Below, piece by piece: positions 11,131 through 19,425 of a stretch of DNA of 64,000 bases; position 1 is the first letter of the stretch, and each line of letters opens with the position of its first letter. The stretch is from Arsenophonus sp052401645. GTDB taxonomy: Bacteria > Pseudomonadota > Gammaproteobacteria > Enterobacterales > Enterobacteriaceae. The DNA lies in the NCBI GenBank assembly GCA_052401645.1, contig CP198939.1, forward strand, positions 1,736,001 to 1,800,000, given 5' to 3'. The translations under genes and the position numbers were made by a program. Under the pieces are notes generated by a model that was not told the DNA's origin, did not search any database, and saw nothing but the letters and a program-made list of their open reading frames with translations.

Positions 11131-11709
11131 TTAGAATTTTTTCTTATTTAAAATTTCATAATAAGTTTCAACATCTTTAATTAATTCTGCTGTATTAGTT
11201 CTCATATTACCATGTATTTTCATACTTACTGATCGTAAACCGATACCGATTATTGTAACTTTATTATTAGATAAGAAATCCTGTGTGATTAAATTGAATG
11301 TAGCGTTTTCCATTAGAATTTTCTGTAAATCTGAATTTGAATTTAAGATATTTAGTTGAACATTACCATATAAATAAAGCATATCAGTGTTAGTTAATTT
11401 TGCTTTATTAGCACGAATAACCCATATTGGGGTACCCATTATATCATAAGTTGTTAATATTGGATTAATAAACCAGCTAATTTTATTTTTAGAAAATTGG
11501 TGTATTTCATCTGTTATTAATTTATAAGATAATTTACCGATTGCAGTATAAATGTGAGTAATTGAATTACCAATTTGGTAATTTGGTTGATTTCTATCAA
11601 TAACAATAGGTTTTATTGATGTATTAAACTTAGATGAGTTCAAACCAATAAGTATTAAAACGATCACTGTTAATATAACATTAATCCAAATCTTATTTTT
11701 TTTTCTCAT
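11131..11709 (-). CDS. lptC: LptC, inner-membrane LPS transfer protein
   Basis: 192 residues (E. coli 191). A short basic N-terminus is followed by one membrane segment at about residues 7-24, then a periplasmic jellyroll-like domain containing NQPNYQ, YDIMGTPIWVIRANKAKL and LYGNVQLNI. LptC receives LPS from LptBFG and hands it to LptA. It is the most divergent of the Lpt proteins here, as is usual for this family, but length, membrane topology and position next to lptA make the call secure. Upstream lies the kdsC fossil instead of an intact kdsC, so a promoter for lptC may lie within that dead gene or upstream of kdsD. Confidence 0.93.
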   Translation of the reverse strand: MRKKNKIWINVILTVIVLILIGLNSSKFNTSIKPIVIDRNQPNYQIGNSITHIYTAIGKLSYKLITDEIHQFSKNKISWFINPILTTYDIMGTPIWVIRANKAKLTNTDMLYLYGNVQLNILNSNSDLQKILMENATFNLITQDFLSNNKVTIIGIGLRSVSMKIHGNMRTNTAELIKDVETYYEILNKKKF

Positions 11710-11729
11710 TGTTGCTTTATTTTAACTAG

Positions 11730-12310
11730 TTTCATAAACTGATGACATTTTATATTTTATCTTAAACAAACAAAATAAAACTTTAAAAAAAATTAATGTT
11801 TATAACTTTTATTACTTTGTCCAAATATTAATATAATGAATTTTATTTTAAATAATAAATATATATCAATCATAAAAATATAAAATCTTATAATATGATT
11901 TAATTAATAATTAATTAAATTATTACTGAACAAAAGTATAAGTAGTTTTTATTGAAGCTTTATTTTAAATAACGTTATTAGATTCATTATTTTTTAAACT
12001 ATTTTTATACTTCACTATTGTTGAATATAAATAATACTAAGAATATTAACTCAGCATTCTAATAATTTTTCTTCACGGCAGATAATAATATATAAATTCC
12101 AATTAAAATATTGGTGAATAACAATTAATATTATAATAATCATTAAAATTTAATTCTTTAAATTTTTCACTATTATTTTATATAAATTAATTAATCCGAT
12201 ATAATAACAATTAAATTTAAAAAATTAATAATTTTATTTTATAAATATACTTTTAAAACAATGTTTTTATACTATATGATATAATTGAATTATTATTTTA
12301 ATATAAAAAT
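11730..12310 (-). pseudogene. kdsC: Fossil of kdsC (KDO-8-phosphate phosphatase)
   Basis: The gap between kdsD and lptC is the size of kdsC (188 codons) and holds four colinear decayed blocks. Bases 12205-12182 read I-I-S-D-*-L-I-Y against V-L-S-D-G-L-I-Y (36-43). Bases 12144-12121 read NDYYNINC against RDGYGIRC (57-64). Bases 12083-12063 read I-C-R-E-E-K-L against I-T-G-R-K-A-K-L (75-82, one codon short). Bases 11927-11907 read SNNLINY against the HAD motif GDDLIDW (124-130), the three Asp codons each changed G to A. Block spacing follows E. coli within about 14 bp. The catalytic aspartates are gone and stops abound, so KDO-8-P must be dephosphorylated by another enzyme or KDO is not made. 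Confidence 0.92.
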
Positions 12311-12330
12311 TCAATCTATTATTTTAGTAA

Positions 12331-13299
12331 TTATATGATACCAGCATGTAAAAGATCATGTAGATGAATAACACCAATAAGTCTGTCTACTTTTGTAACT
12401 AATAATGAACTAATATGGTGCTCTTTCATTAAATTTAATGCATCAATTGCTAGCATATCAGGCTTTACTCTGATACCTCCGGCTGTCATTAAATCAGCAA
12501 TTTTTGCATTATTTAAGTCAATTTTCATTGAAAAAACACGTCTTAAATCACCATCTGTAAAAATACCTGCAATTTGCATTTCTTCATTATAAATTACAAC
12601 CATACCTAATTTTTTTCGAGTGATTTCAACTAATGCTTGTTGTAATGTTGCTTGTTTTATAACATTAGGAATCTTTTCTCCCGTATGCATTAAATCACTC
12701 ACTCTTAATAAGAGTTTACGACCTAATGTGCCACCAGGATGAGATAATGCAAAATCTTCAGCAGTAAAACCACGAGCTTTAAGTAAAGCAACAGCGATAG
12801 CATCTCCCATAACAAGCATCGCTGTTGTGCTTGTTGTTGGCGCTAAACCTAATGGACAAGCTTCTTGTGGTACTTTTATACAAAGATGAATATCTGCAGC
12901 TTTTCCCATGCTACTAACAGGATTTTTTGTCATATAAATTAAAGAAATATCTTTACGTTTTAATAATGGAGTAAGTGCTAATATTTCACATGATTCACCG
13001 GAATTTGAAATAGCTAAAACAATATCTTTATCACTAATCATACCCAAATCACCATGACTTGCTTCTCCTGGATGAACAAAAAATGCAGGTGTTCCTGTGC
13101 TAGCTAATGTAGCTGCAATTTTATGACCAATGTGGCCTGATTTACCCATTCCCATAACAACAACTTTTCCAACACATTTTAAAATCAATTCACAAGCTTG
13201 TTTGAAATCATCATTAATATATTTTTCCAGATTTATAAGTCCATTAACTTCAATCTCCAATACCTTTTTTGCTATTTTTTTGAAATCAATTTCAGACAT
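12331..13299 (-). CDS. kdsD: KdsD, D-arabinose-5-phosphate isomerase
   Basis: 322 residues (E. coli 328). An N-terminal SIS domain (about 35-185) with VVVMGMGKSGHIG, SNSGES and LGLAPTTSTTA motifs is followed by the HPGGTLGRK linker and two CBS domains (about 205-320). It interconverts ribulose-5-phosphate and arabinose-5-phosphate, the first step toward KDO, the sugar joining lipid A to the LPS core. The next gene in the operon, kdsC, is dead. Divergent from mlaF across a 307-bp spacer. The frame is fully intact and conserved, so the gene is under selection, either for a KDO pathway completed by another phosphatase or for a second use of arabinose-5-phosphate. Confidence 0.97.
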   Translation of the reverse strand: MSEIDFKKIAKKVLEIEVNGLINLEKYINDDFKQACELILKCVGKVVVMGMGKSGHIGHKIAATLASTGTPAFFVHPGEASHGDLGMISDKDIVLAISNSGESCEILALTPLLKRKDISLIYMTKNPVSSMGKAADIHLCIKVPQEACPLGLAPTTSTTAMLVMGDAIAVALLKARGFTAEDFALSHPGGTLGRKLLLRVSDLMHTGEKIPNVIKQATLQQALVEITRKKLGMVVIYNEEMQIAGIFTDGDLRRVFSMKIDLNNAKIADLMTAGGIRVKPDMLAIDALNLMKEHHISSLLVTKVDRLIGVIHLHDLLHAGII

Positions 13300-13457
13300 T
13301 TTATACCCAAATTTTATATAAGTATTAATTTATTTATATTGGTTAATAAATCTTTAATAAGGCTAATTTTGTATATTAATTTCTTTATATTATGAATATC
13401 AATATATTATTAGTATATAAATCATTAAAACAATAACATTATTAACTATGATGTCAT

Positions 13458-13487
13458 TTGAGAATTTATTTAATATTAAGATATAAT
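13458..13487 (+). promoter_or_regulatory. Candidate sigma-70 promoter of the mla operon
   Basis: TTGAGA at 13458-13463 and TATAAT at 13482-13487, spaced by 18 bp, lie 120 bp upstream of the mlaF start. TATAAT is common by chance in DNA this AT-rich, but the 5/6 match of the -35 box and the location in the kdsD-mlaF divergent spacer make it the best candidate for the operon. Confidence 0.4.
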
Positions 13488-13606
13488 AGATAAAAGTAAA
13501 ATACGCGATAATATCGATCAGAATATAATCTGATAGATTGATTTAAAATCAATCATAATAAGTGAATATACTTAAATAATAATTACATATAAAGGCCATT
13601 ATAGTT

Positions 13607-14410
13607 ATGAAAGAATTTATAGATAACATTATAAATATCAAAAATATGTCTTTTATTTTAGATCAAAGAGTAATTTTTACCGATATAAGTTTAACTATTC
13701 CAAGGGGAAAAATTACAGTTATTATGGGGCCATCAGGTATTGGAAAAACAACTTTATTGCGCTTAATTGGAGGACAATTACGTCCAGATAAGGGAGAAAT
13801 TTGGTTTAATGATATTAATATTCCAACATTATCACGAATAGAACTTTATGCTGTTCGTAAGAAAATGAGTATGTTATTTCAGTCTTGCGCTTTATTTACA
13901 GATATGAATGTTTTTGAGAATGTTGCTTTTCCATTACAAAGACATACTCTATTAGATAGAAAAATTATTCAAACTATAGTCATGATGAAATTAGAAGCAG
14001 TTGGATTAAGGGGCGTAGCTAATCTTATGCCAATTGAATTATCAGGAGGTATGGCGCGTCGAACAGCAATAGCACGGGCTATCGCTCTCGATCCACAATT
14101 AATTTTATTTGATGAGCCTTTTGTTGGACAAGATCCCATAACTATGGGGATTTTAGTTAAACTTATTGATGAGCTTAATCATGCATTAAATATTACTTTT
14201 ATTATTGTTTCTCATGATATACAAGAAGTCTTAAGCATAGCAAATAAAGCATATATTATTTTAGAACAACATATTATTGCTGAAGGTACAATTAAAGAAT
14301 TACAACAAAATAAAGATGTTCGCGTAAGACAATTTCTTGATGGAATTGCTGATGGACCGATACCATTTAATTTTCCAGCAGTAAATTATGCAGTAGATTT
14401 ATTAAGATGA
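13607..14410 (+). CDS. mlaF: MlaF, ATPase of the phospholipid ABC transporter
   Basis: 267 residues (E. coli 269). Walker A GPSGIGKT at 41-48, signature LSGGMA at 145-150, Walker B LILFDE at 165-170 followed by PFVGQDP, and the switch His in VSHD. MlaF pairs with MlaE in the inner membrane, stabilised by MlaB, to move phospholipids between membranes and keep the outer leaflet of the outer membrane free of phospholipid. First gene of mlaFEDCB; its stop overlaps the mlaE start by 4 bp (ATGA), implying translational coupling. An AAAGG lies about 11 bases before the ATG. Confidence 0.97.
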   Translation: MKEFIDNIINIKNMSFILDQRVIFTDISLTIPRGKITVIMGPSGIGKTTLLRLIGGQLRPDKGEIWFNDINIPTLSRIELYAVRKKMSMLFQSCALFTDMNVFENVAFPLQRHTLLDRKIIQTIVMMKLEAVGLRGVANLMPIELSGGMARRTAIARAIALDPQLILFDEPFVGQDPITMGILVKLIDELNHALNITFIIVSHDIQEVLSIANKAYIILEQHIIAEGTIKELQQNKDVRVRQFLDGIADGPIPFNFPAVNYAVDLLR

Positions 14411-15201
14411 TTAAGATAGTGTTATTTAATATATTAGCTACATTAGGTCATCATTCATTAACGGTAGTAGCAACATTTGGCCGTGCTTGTTATTTATTAT
14501 TTTGGACTTTATTTAATAAACCTGAATTTATAACACAATTTCCATTATTAATAAAACAAATATACAATATAGGAGTATTATCTTTATTAATTATTTCTAT
14601 ATCAGGATTATTCATTGGTATGGTACTTAGTTTGCAAGGATATTTAGTCTTAACCATATTTAAAGCTGAATCCAATCTTGGTATGATGGTAACACTTTCT
14701 TTATTAAGAGAATTTGGACCAGTAGTAACAGCACTTTTATTTGCCGGAAGAGCAGGTTCTACATTAACTGCAGAAATAGGTTTAATGAAAATAACAGAAC
14801 AAATTTCTAGTTTAGAAATGATGGCTATTGATCCAATGCGTCGGATAATTTCTCCTCGTTTTTGGGCTGGCCTAATTAGCATGCCATTATTGACATTTAT
14901 TTTTATCGTAACGAGCATATTAGGTAGTTTTTTAGTAAGTGTAAATTGGAAAGGGATTGATGGTGGATTTTTTTGGTCATCAATACAATCTGCTATTGAA
15001 TGGAAAATAGATATTCTCAACTGTTTTGTTAAAAGTATTATATTTGCTTTTATAGTTAGTTGGATAGCTTTATTTAATGGTTATGATGCAATACCAACAC
15101 TAGAGGGGATTAACAATGCAACAACAAGAACTGTTGTTCATTCGTCATTAATTATACTATGTTTAGACTTTGTTCTTACTATACTTATGTTTGAGAGTTA
15201 G
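14407..15201 (+). CDS. mlaE: MlaE, permease of the phospholipid ABC transporter
   Basis: 264 residues (E. coli 260), hydrophobic with about five or six membrane segments. Conserved words include FIGMVLSLQGY, LREFGPVVTALLFAGRAGS, TAEIGLMKITEQISSLEMMAIDP and the C-terminal FNGYDAIPTLEGINNATT. The MlaE dimer forms the membrane channel above which the MlaD ring sits. It overlaps mlaF by 4 bp and is separated from mlaD by only 3 bp, so the operon is tightly packed, unlike the rest of the window. A long antisense frame at 14490-15020 is a shadow of this gene. Confidence 0.97.
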   Translation: MIKIVLFNILATLGHHSLTVVATFGRACYLLFWTLFNKPEFITQFPLLIKQIYNIGVLSLLIISISGLFIGMVLSLQGYLVLTIFKAESNLGMMVTLSLLREFGPVVTALLFAGRAGSTLTAEIGLMKITEQISSLEMMAIDPMRRIISPRFWAGLISMPLLTFIFIVTSILGSFLVSVNWKGIDGGFFWSSIQSAIEWKIDILNCFVKSIIFAFIVSWIALFNGYDAIPTLEGINNATTRTVVHSSLIILCLDFVLTILMFES

Positions 15202-15204
15202 TTT

Positions 15205-15735
15205 ATGCAAAGTAAAAAAAATGAAATTTTAGTTGGAATATTTTTTTTAATTGCATTATCTGCAATTATTTTTTTATTTTTTAAAGTTATAGATATTAAA
15301 TATTTTAATAATCAACCTACTTATAAAATTACTGCTTATTTTACAAATATAGGTGGATTAAAAATAAATTCTCCTTTAAAAATAGGAGGCGTAGTAGTTG
15401 GGCGAATAATCGATATTTTCTTAGATAAGAAAACTTATACTTCACGACTTACTTTAGCAATTTTTAGTCAGTATGATAACATCCCTGATAATAGTTCATT
15501 ATCTATACTTACTAATGGGTTATTAGGAGAGCAATTTTTATCACTGAATATAGGTTTTTATAGTCAAGATATAGAAGTTAATTTTCTTAAAGATGGAGGA
15601 CGTATTGAAGATACTAAGTCAGCAATAATACTAGAAGATTTAATCGGACTTTTCTTATATAAGAACAATGGTCCTAATCATTTAAATAAAAAAAGTTCAA
15701 TTTGTAAAAGTGATAAAAAAAATAACTTATTATAA
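15205..15735 (+). CDS. mlaD: MlaD, MCE-domain phospholipid-binding protein
   Basis: 176 residues (E. coli 183). One N-terminal membrane segment (about 8-27) and a single MCE domain (about 38-115) with NIGGLKINSPLKIGGVVVGRI and NGLLGEQFLSLN. Six MlaD subunits form the periplasmic ring that passes lipid between MlaC and MlaFE. After the MCE domain the tail is shortened and rich in Lys, Asn and Ser, typical of C-terminal erosion in AT-rich genomes; the pore-lining helix appears present, as far as IILEDLIGLFLY. Forty base pairs separate it from mlaC. Confidence 0.95.
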   Translation: MQSKKNEILVGIFFLIALSAIIFLFFKVIDIKYFNNQPTYKITAYFTNIGGLKINSPLKIGGVVVGRIIDIFLDKKTYTSRLTLAIFSQYDNIPDNSSLSILTNGLLGEQFLSLNIGFYSQDIEVNFLKDGGRIEDTKSAIILEDLIGLFLYKNNGPNHLNKKSSICKSDKKNNLL

Positions 15736-15775
15736 CATTATTAGATATTCTAATATAATAAAAGGAACCTATTTT

Positions 15776-16408
15776 ATGTTTAAACATTTTCTTATATTAT
15801 TTTTATTAATATTTTCTCCATTTGCTACTTCAATAATCCAATATAATCCATACAAACTAATGCAAGAAGCGAGTTATAAAACTCTTAATCGTTTAAAAAA
15901 CGATCAATCTATAATAAGAAGAAATCCTGATTTTTTACGAAATATTGTTCGAGAAGAACTTATGCCTTATATACAAATTAAATATATAGGAGCACTAATT
16001 TTAGGATCTTATTATAATAATGCAACGTCTTTAAAACGAGATGCTTATTTTCAAGCAATTCAATCCTATCTTGAAAAAGTTTACGGACAAATTTTAGCAA
16101 TGTATCATGGTCAGCAATATGAAATTTCACCAGAACAATCACTGGAAGATAAAAAAAATGTTGTTATTCGATTAACTATTATAGATCCAAAAAGACAATT
16201 ACCTATTCGTCTTGATTTTCAGTGGCGTAAAAATAGTAAAACTGGTTATTGGCAATCTTACGATATTATTACAGAAGGTATAAGTTTAATTACAACAAAA
16301 CAAAATGAATGGATTAATATTTTAAGACTAAAAGGAATTGATGGTTTAACGAAAGAATTAATTAATAGTGCAAAAATTCCAATTACATTATATGATAAAA
16401 AATTATGA
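15776..16408 (+). CDS. mlaC: MlaC, periplasmic phospholipid shuttle
   Basis: 210 residues (E. coli 211) using the ATG at 15776, which has AAAGGA 9 bases upstream and begins a signal peptide (MFKHFLILFLLIFSPFATS). An in-frame opening 66 bp earlier overlaps the mlaD end and is not needed. The mature protein has the Tol-tolerance/MlaC fold, including NPDFLRNIVREELMPYIQ, YIGALILG and VVIRLTIIDP. MlaC carries phospholipid between the outer-membrane MlaA complex and MlaFEDB. MlaA is not in this window. The stop overlaps the mlaB start by 4 bp (ATGA). Confidence 0.96.
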   Translation: MFKHFLILFLLIFSPFATSIIQYNPYKLMQEASYKTLNRLKNDQSIIRRNPDFLRNIVREELMPYIQIKYIGALILGSYYNNATSLKRDAYFQAIQSYLEKVYGQILAMYHGQQYEISPEQSLEDKKNVVIRLTIIDPKRQLPIRLDFQWRKNSKTGYWQSYDIITEGISLITTKQNEWINILRLKGIDGLTKELINSAKIPITLYDKKL

Positions 16409-16695
16409 TATCTATTTTAAGCTGGAAACGTAGTGGTCAAACATTAATTTTAATGGGTAATCTTAATCGTGATACCTTAAGAATTTTTTGGCAAAAGAGA
16501 AATCAATTATTAAAAAATATTAAGATAATAAATGTTTCAAAATTGTCTTATATTGATTCTGCAGGTCTTGCTATGTTTATAAGATTAAAATCAGAACAAA
16601 AAATAGAAAATAAATTAATATTTAAGGGTGATAATAAACGATTTAAAATGCTAATTAAACTTTATAAAATTGAAGATTTCATAAAATTTAATTAG
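16405..16695 (+). CDS. mlaB: MlaB, STAS-domain subunit of the Mla transporter
   Basis: 96 residues (E. coli 97), a single STAS domain. The hallmark loop reads YIDSAGLAMF, matching the D-T-G-G-L region of E. coli MlaB with Ser in place of Thr. MlaB binds MlaF on the cytoplasmic side and is needed for assembly and activity of the ATPase. It ends the operon, coupled to mlaC by a 4-bp overlap. The C-terminal half is more diverged than the rest but the length is kept. Confidence 0.93.
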   Translation: MISILSWKRSGQTLILMGNLNRDTLRIFWQKRNQLLKNIKIINVSKLSYIDSAGLAMFIRLKSEQKIENKLIFKGDNKRFKMLIKLYKIEDFIKFN

Positions 16696-16699
16696 CATT

Positions 16700-16916
16700 T
16701 TAAATTTTTAAAATAATTTATATATAAATAAATTTATTCTGTATATATATATTTTTCCAAATATCGTTTTTAATTTATTAATTAGATAAAAAATTTTTTA
16801 ATAAAAAATAAATTATATTTTTAATAAAATATAATTAAATAATAAATTACCTATGTGCTATTAATAATAAAATATATTATAAATAATCTGATTTATTCAT
16901 TATTAATGGTAACTTA
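16700..16916 (+). pseudogene. ibaG: Fossil of ibaG (BolA-family protein)
   Basis: The 326 bp between mlaB and murA is where ibaG (84 codons) lies in E. coli. Bases 16854-16871 read CAINNK against HAVSIK (63-68), then 16872-16877 I-Y for A-Y, a stop for Glu at 16884, D at 16890 and I-N-G at 16902-16910 against L-N-G at the protein end. Earlier, F-D-G...K-K-Q is faintly visible near 16783-16812. The 5' part has lost some 30-40 bp. IbaG acts in iron-sulfur and acid-stress biology with monothiol glutaredoxin. A short inverted repeat at 16906-16925 looks incidental. Confidence 0.62.
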
Positions 16917-17021
16917 TATTACCATAAAAATTAAACAATAAATTATAAACTTTAATTGTTTTTATAAAAATATTTTTGTATTAATAAAAATATTGAACAT
17001 TAGTTATAGAGAATTTTTTTA

Positions 17022-18308
17022 ATGGATATATTTCAATTAAGAGGACCAACTTGTTTAATGGGGGAAGTCTTTATTTCTGGTGCAAAAAATGCAGCCTTAC
17101 CAATATTATTTGCATCGTTATTAGCAGAAGAACCTGTTGAATTGCAAAATGTTCCAAAACTAAAAGATATTGATACAACAATTAAATTAATTAATCAATT
17201 AGGTACTAACGTTAATCGTAATGGTTCTATTTTTATAGACGCACGTAATATTAATAAATTTTGCGCTTCTTATGAGTTAGTAAAGACGATGCGTGCATCA
17301 ATTTGGGCATTAGGTCCACTAATTTCTCGCTTTGGTCAAGGTAAAGTATCTTTACCTGGAGGATGCGCAATTGGCGCTCGTCCAGTAGATTTACATATTA
17401 CTGGGTTTGAACAACTTGGGGCTAAAATTACTCTAGATAAAGGTTATATTAAAGCATCAGTTAATGGGCGTTTACAAGGTGCCGATATTATTATGGATAA
17501 AGTTAGTGTTGGAGCAACTATATCCATAATGACTGCTGCAACACTGGCAAAAGGGAAAACAATTATTAAAAATGCAGCTTGCGAACCAGAAGTTGAAGAC
17601 ACAGCTAATTTTTTAAATTCATTGGGAGCAAAGATCACAGGAGCAAGCACAAATATAATTATTATTAAAGGAGTAGACTGCTTAGGTGGTGGTATTTATA
17701 AAATTTTACCTGATCGAATTGAAACTGGAACTTTTCTTGTCGCAGCTGCTATCTCTGGAGGAAAAATTATTTGTCGTAACACAAAACCAACTATACTAAA
17801 TCCAATATTAACTAAATTACGCGAGGCTGGAGGAGAAATCAAAACTGGTGAAAATTGGATACAATTAGATATGCATGGTAAAAGACCAAAAGCAGTAACT
17901 ATCAAAACAGAACCGCATCCTGGCTTTCCAACAGATATGCAAGCACAATTTAGCTTACTTAATTTAATAGCTGATGGAATTAGTACAATAACAGAAACTA
18001 TTTTTGAAAACCGTTTTATGCATATTCCAGAATTAATTCGTATGGGAGCAAATGTAAAAATAGAAGGAAATACTGTTGTTTGTCATGGCGTTAAACAGCT
18101 TATTGGTGCTCAAGTAATGGCTACAGATTTACGAGCATCTGCTAGTTTAGTACTTGCTGGCTGTATTGCAAAAGGCAAAACAATTATTTCTCGAATTTAT
18201 CATATAGATAGAGGATATGAAAGAATAGAAGAAAAACTACGTAATTTGGGAGCTGATGTAGAACGAATCACTATAAATAAATATAATCCACATATTTTAC
18301 TAAAATAA
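17022..18308 (+). CDS. murA: MurA, UDP-N-acetylglucosamine 1-carboxyvinyltransferase
   Basis: 428 residues (E. coli 419), the extra length being a short C-terminal extension (NKYNPHILLK). It catalyses the first committed step of peptidoglycan synthesis, transferring enolpyruvate from PEP to UDP-GlcNAc. The catalytic Cys115 lies in LPGGCAIGARPVD, and Lys22 in ISGAKNAALP, FPTDMQAQF and DRGYERIEEKL are all present. Cys115 is the residue alkylated by fosfomycin, so sensitivity would be expected. AGAG lies about 9 bases before the ATG. It follows the mla operon as in most gammaproteobacteria, but with ibaG dead between them. Confidence 0.98.
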   Translation: MDIFQLRGPTCLMGEVFISGAKNAALPILFASLLAEEPVELQNVPKLKDIDTTIKLINQLGTNVNRNGSIFIDARNINKFCASYELVKTMRASIWALGPLISRFGQGKVSLPGGCAIGARPVDLHITGFEQLGAKITLDKGYIKASVNGRLQGADIIMDKVSVGATISIMTAATLAKGKTIIKNAACEPEVEDTANFLNSLGAKITGASTNIIIIKGVDCLGGGIYKILPDRIETGTFLVAAAISGGKIICRNTKPTILNPILTKLREAGGEIKTGENWIQLDMHGKRPKAVTIKTEPHPGFPTDMQAQFSLLNLIADGISTITETIFENRFMHIPELIRMGANVKIEGNTVVCHGVKQLIGAQVMATDLRASASLVLAGCIAKGKTIISRIYHIDRGYERIEEKLRNLGADVERITINKYNPHILLK

Positions 18309-18329
18309 AAATTAATAATATTATAAACT

Positions 18330-19320
18330 GAAAACACTAGTACCTTTTAAAATTATTTTTATATTTTTATAAAATATTAAATTATTTAATTATATATTAT
18401 ATATACTTATATATAGTATATATAAAATTAAGCTTTATTGTAATTATAAAAATATAAATCAATTTATGATTCACTCCTCATATCATATCATTTCATTTCA
18501 AATCATCAATAAATTTTTAATTAAATTTAGTTATTAATTTAATTAAAAAGAATTTAATTCTTTATTAAATCAAAACTATTTTTTAAAATAAAAGAAGTAA
18601 ATTAAATTAAATTAATTAAAGTTAAATTAATTACTATTCTTTTTAAATTTCTATAATTAATAAATAAAAGAGATATATGTTTATAATAAAATATAAATAG
18701 AAAAATAATATATTCTAAGAAAAACTTAAAATTTTAATATATTTTTATATGTTAATAATAATTCTTACTTTTATTATTACTTAATATAAATCCTACTAGT
18801 CATAATAGATAACAATTAGTATATATTTATAATTAAATAGTAAATTTATAACATAAAAATCCTATATCACACTATAAAAATTTCACTAATTAATTTAACT
18901 TAATCTTATTCTTAATTAAATAATTAAAAATAACAAGTTAATATATTAATAATTAATATTATCAAATAGTTTATTTAAAATTTTATCTTTAATTATTTAT
19001 AATATATCTATTATAAATAATATAACTATTAATGCTCATTAATAATATTAAAACTATAAATATTAGTTAATTTGAAATTTTTCTTAAAATATCTATATTC
19101 ATATATTAAAATATAATCATTAATTATTAGAACTATTCTATATATTCCATTTATCTATTGCCATAAATATTATCAGAATTTAAAAAGGTTTAGTTGTTTT
19201 ATTATTTAATAGATTAATAAATCATTTCATAATCATATTTATAAAATAATTATTAAAAATACAAAAGCAATATTAACCATTTATAATAATAACCATTAGT
19301 AATTTTTATAAAGAAAAGAT
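18330..19320 (-). pseudogene. degS: Fossil of degS (site-1 protease of the sigma-E pathway)
   Basis: The 1.1-kb gap after degQ matches the size of degS (355 codons), its neighbour in E. coli. Bases 19055-19032 read SFNIINEH against GYIITNKH of DegS (89-96), which includes the catalytic His; seven of eight codons are identical or one base away. The His codon is about 17 bp from its expected place. I did not find the Ser-protease GNSGG block. DegS starts RseA cleavage under envelope stress, so sigma-E signalling is probably lost or constitutive. Sequence evidence rests on one block. Confidence 0.55.
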
Positions 19321-19425
19321 AAATAAACATTTTAATAATTTATTATAAATAACTTAATAAAATAATAAAATTATTATAAATATAAATAAATAAAATTAGT
19401 TATAAAATATCTATTTCACTAATGA

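Noticed and set aside
14490..15020. 176-codon minus-strand ORF.
   Set aside because: Exact antisense shadow of mlaE, a conserved membrane protein; no ribosome site or family match.
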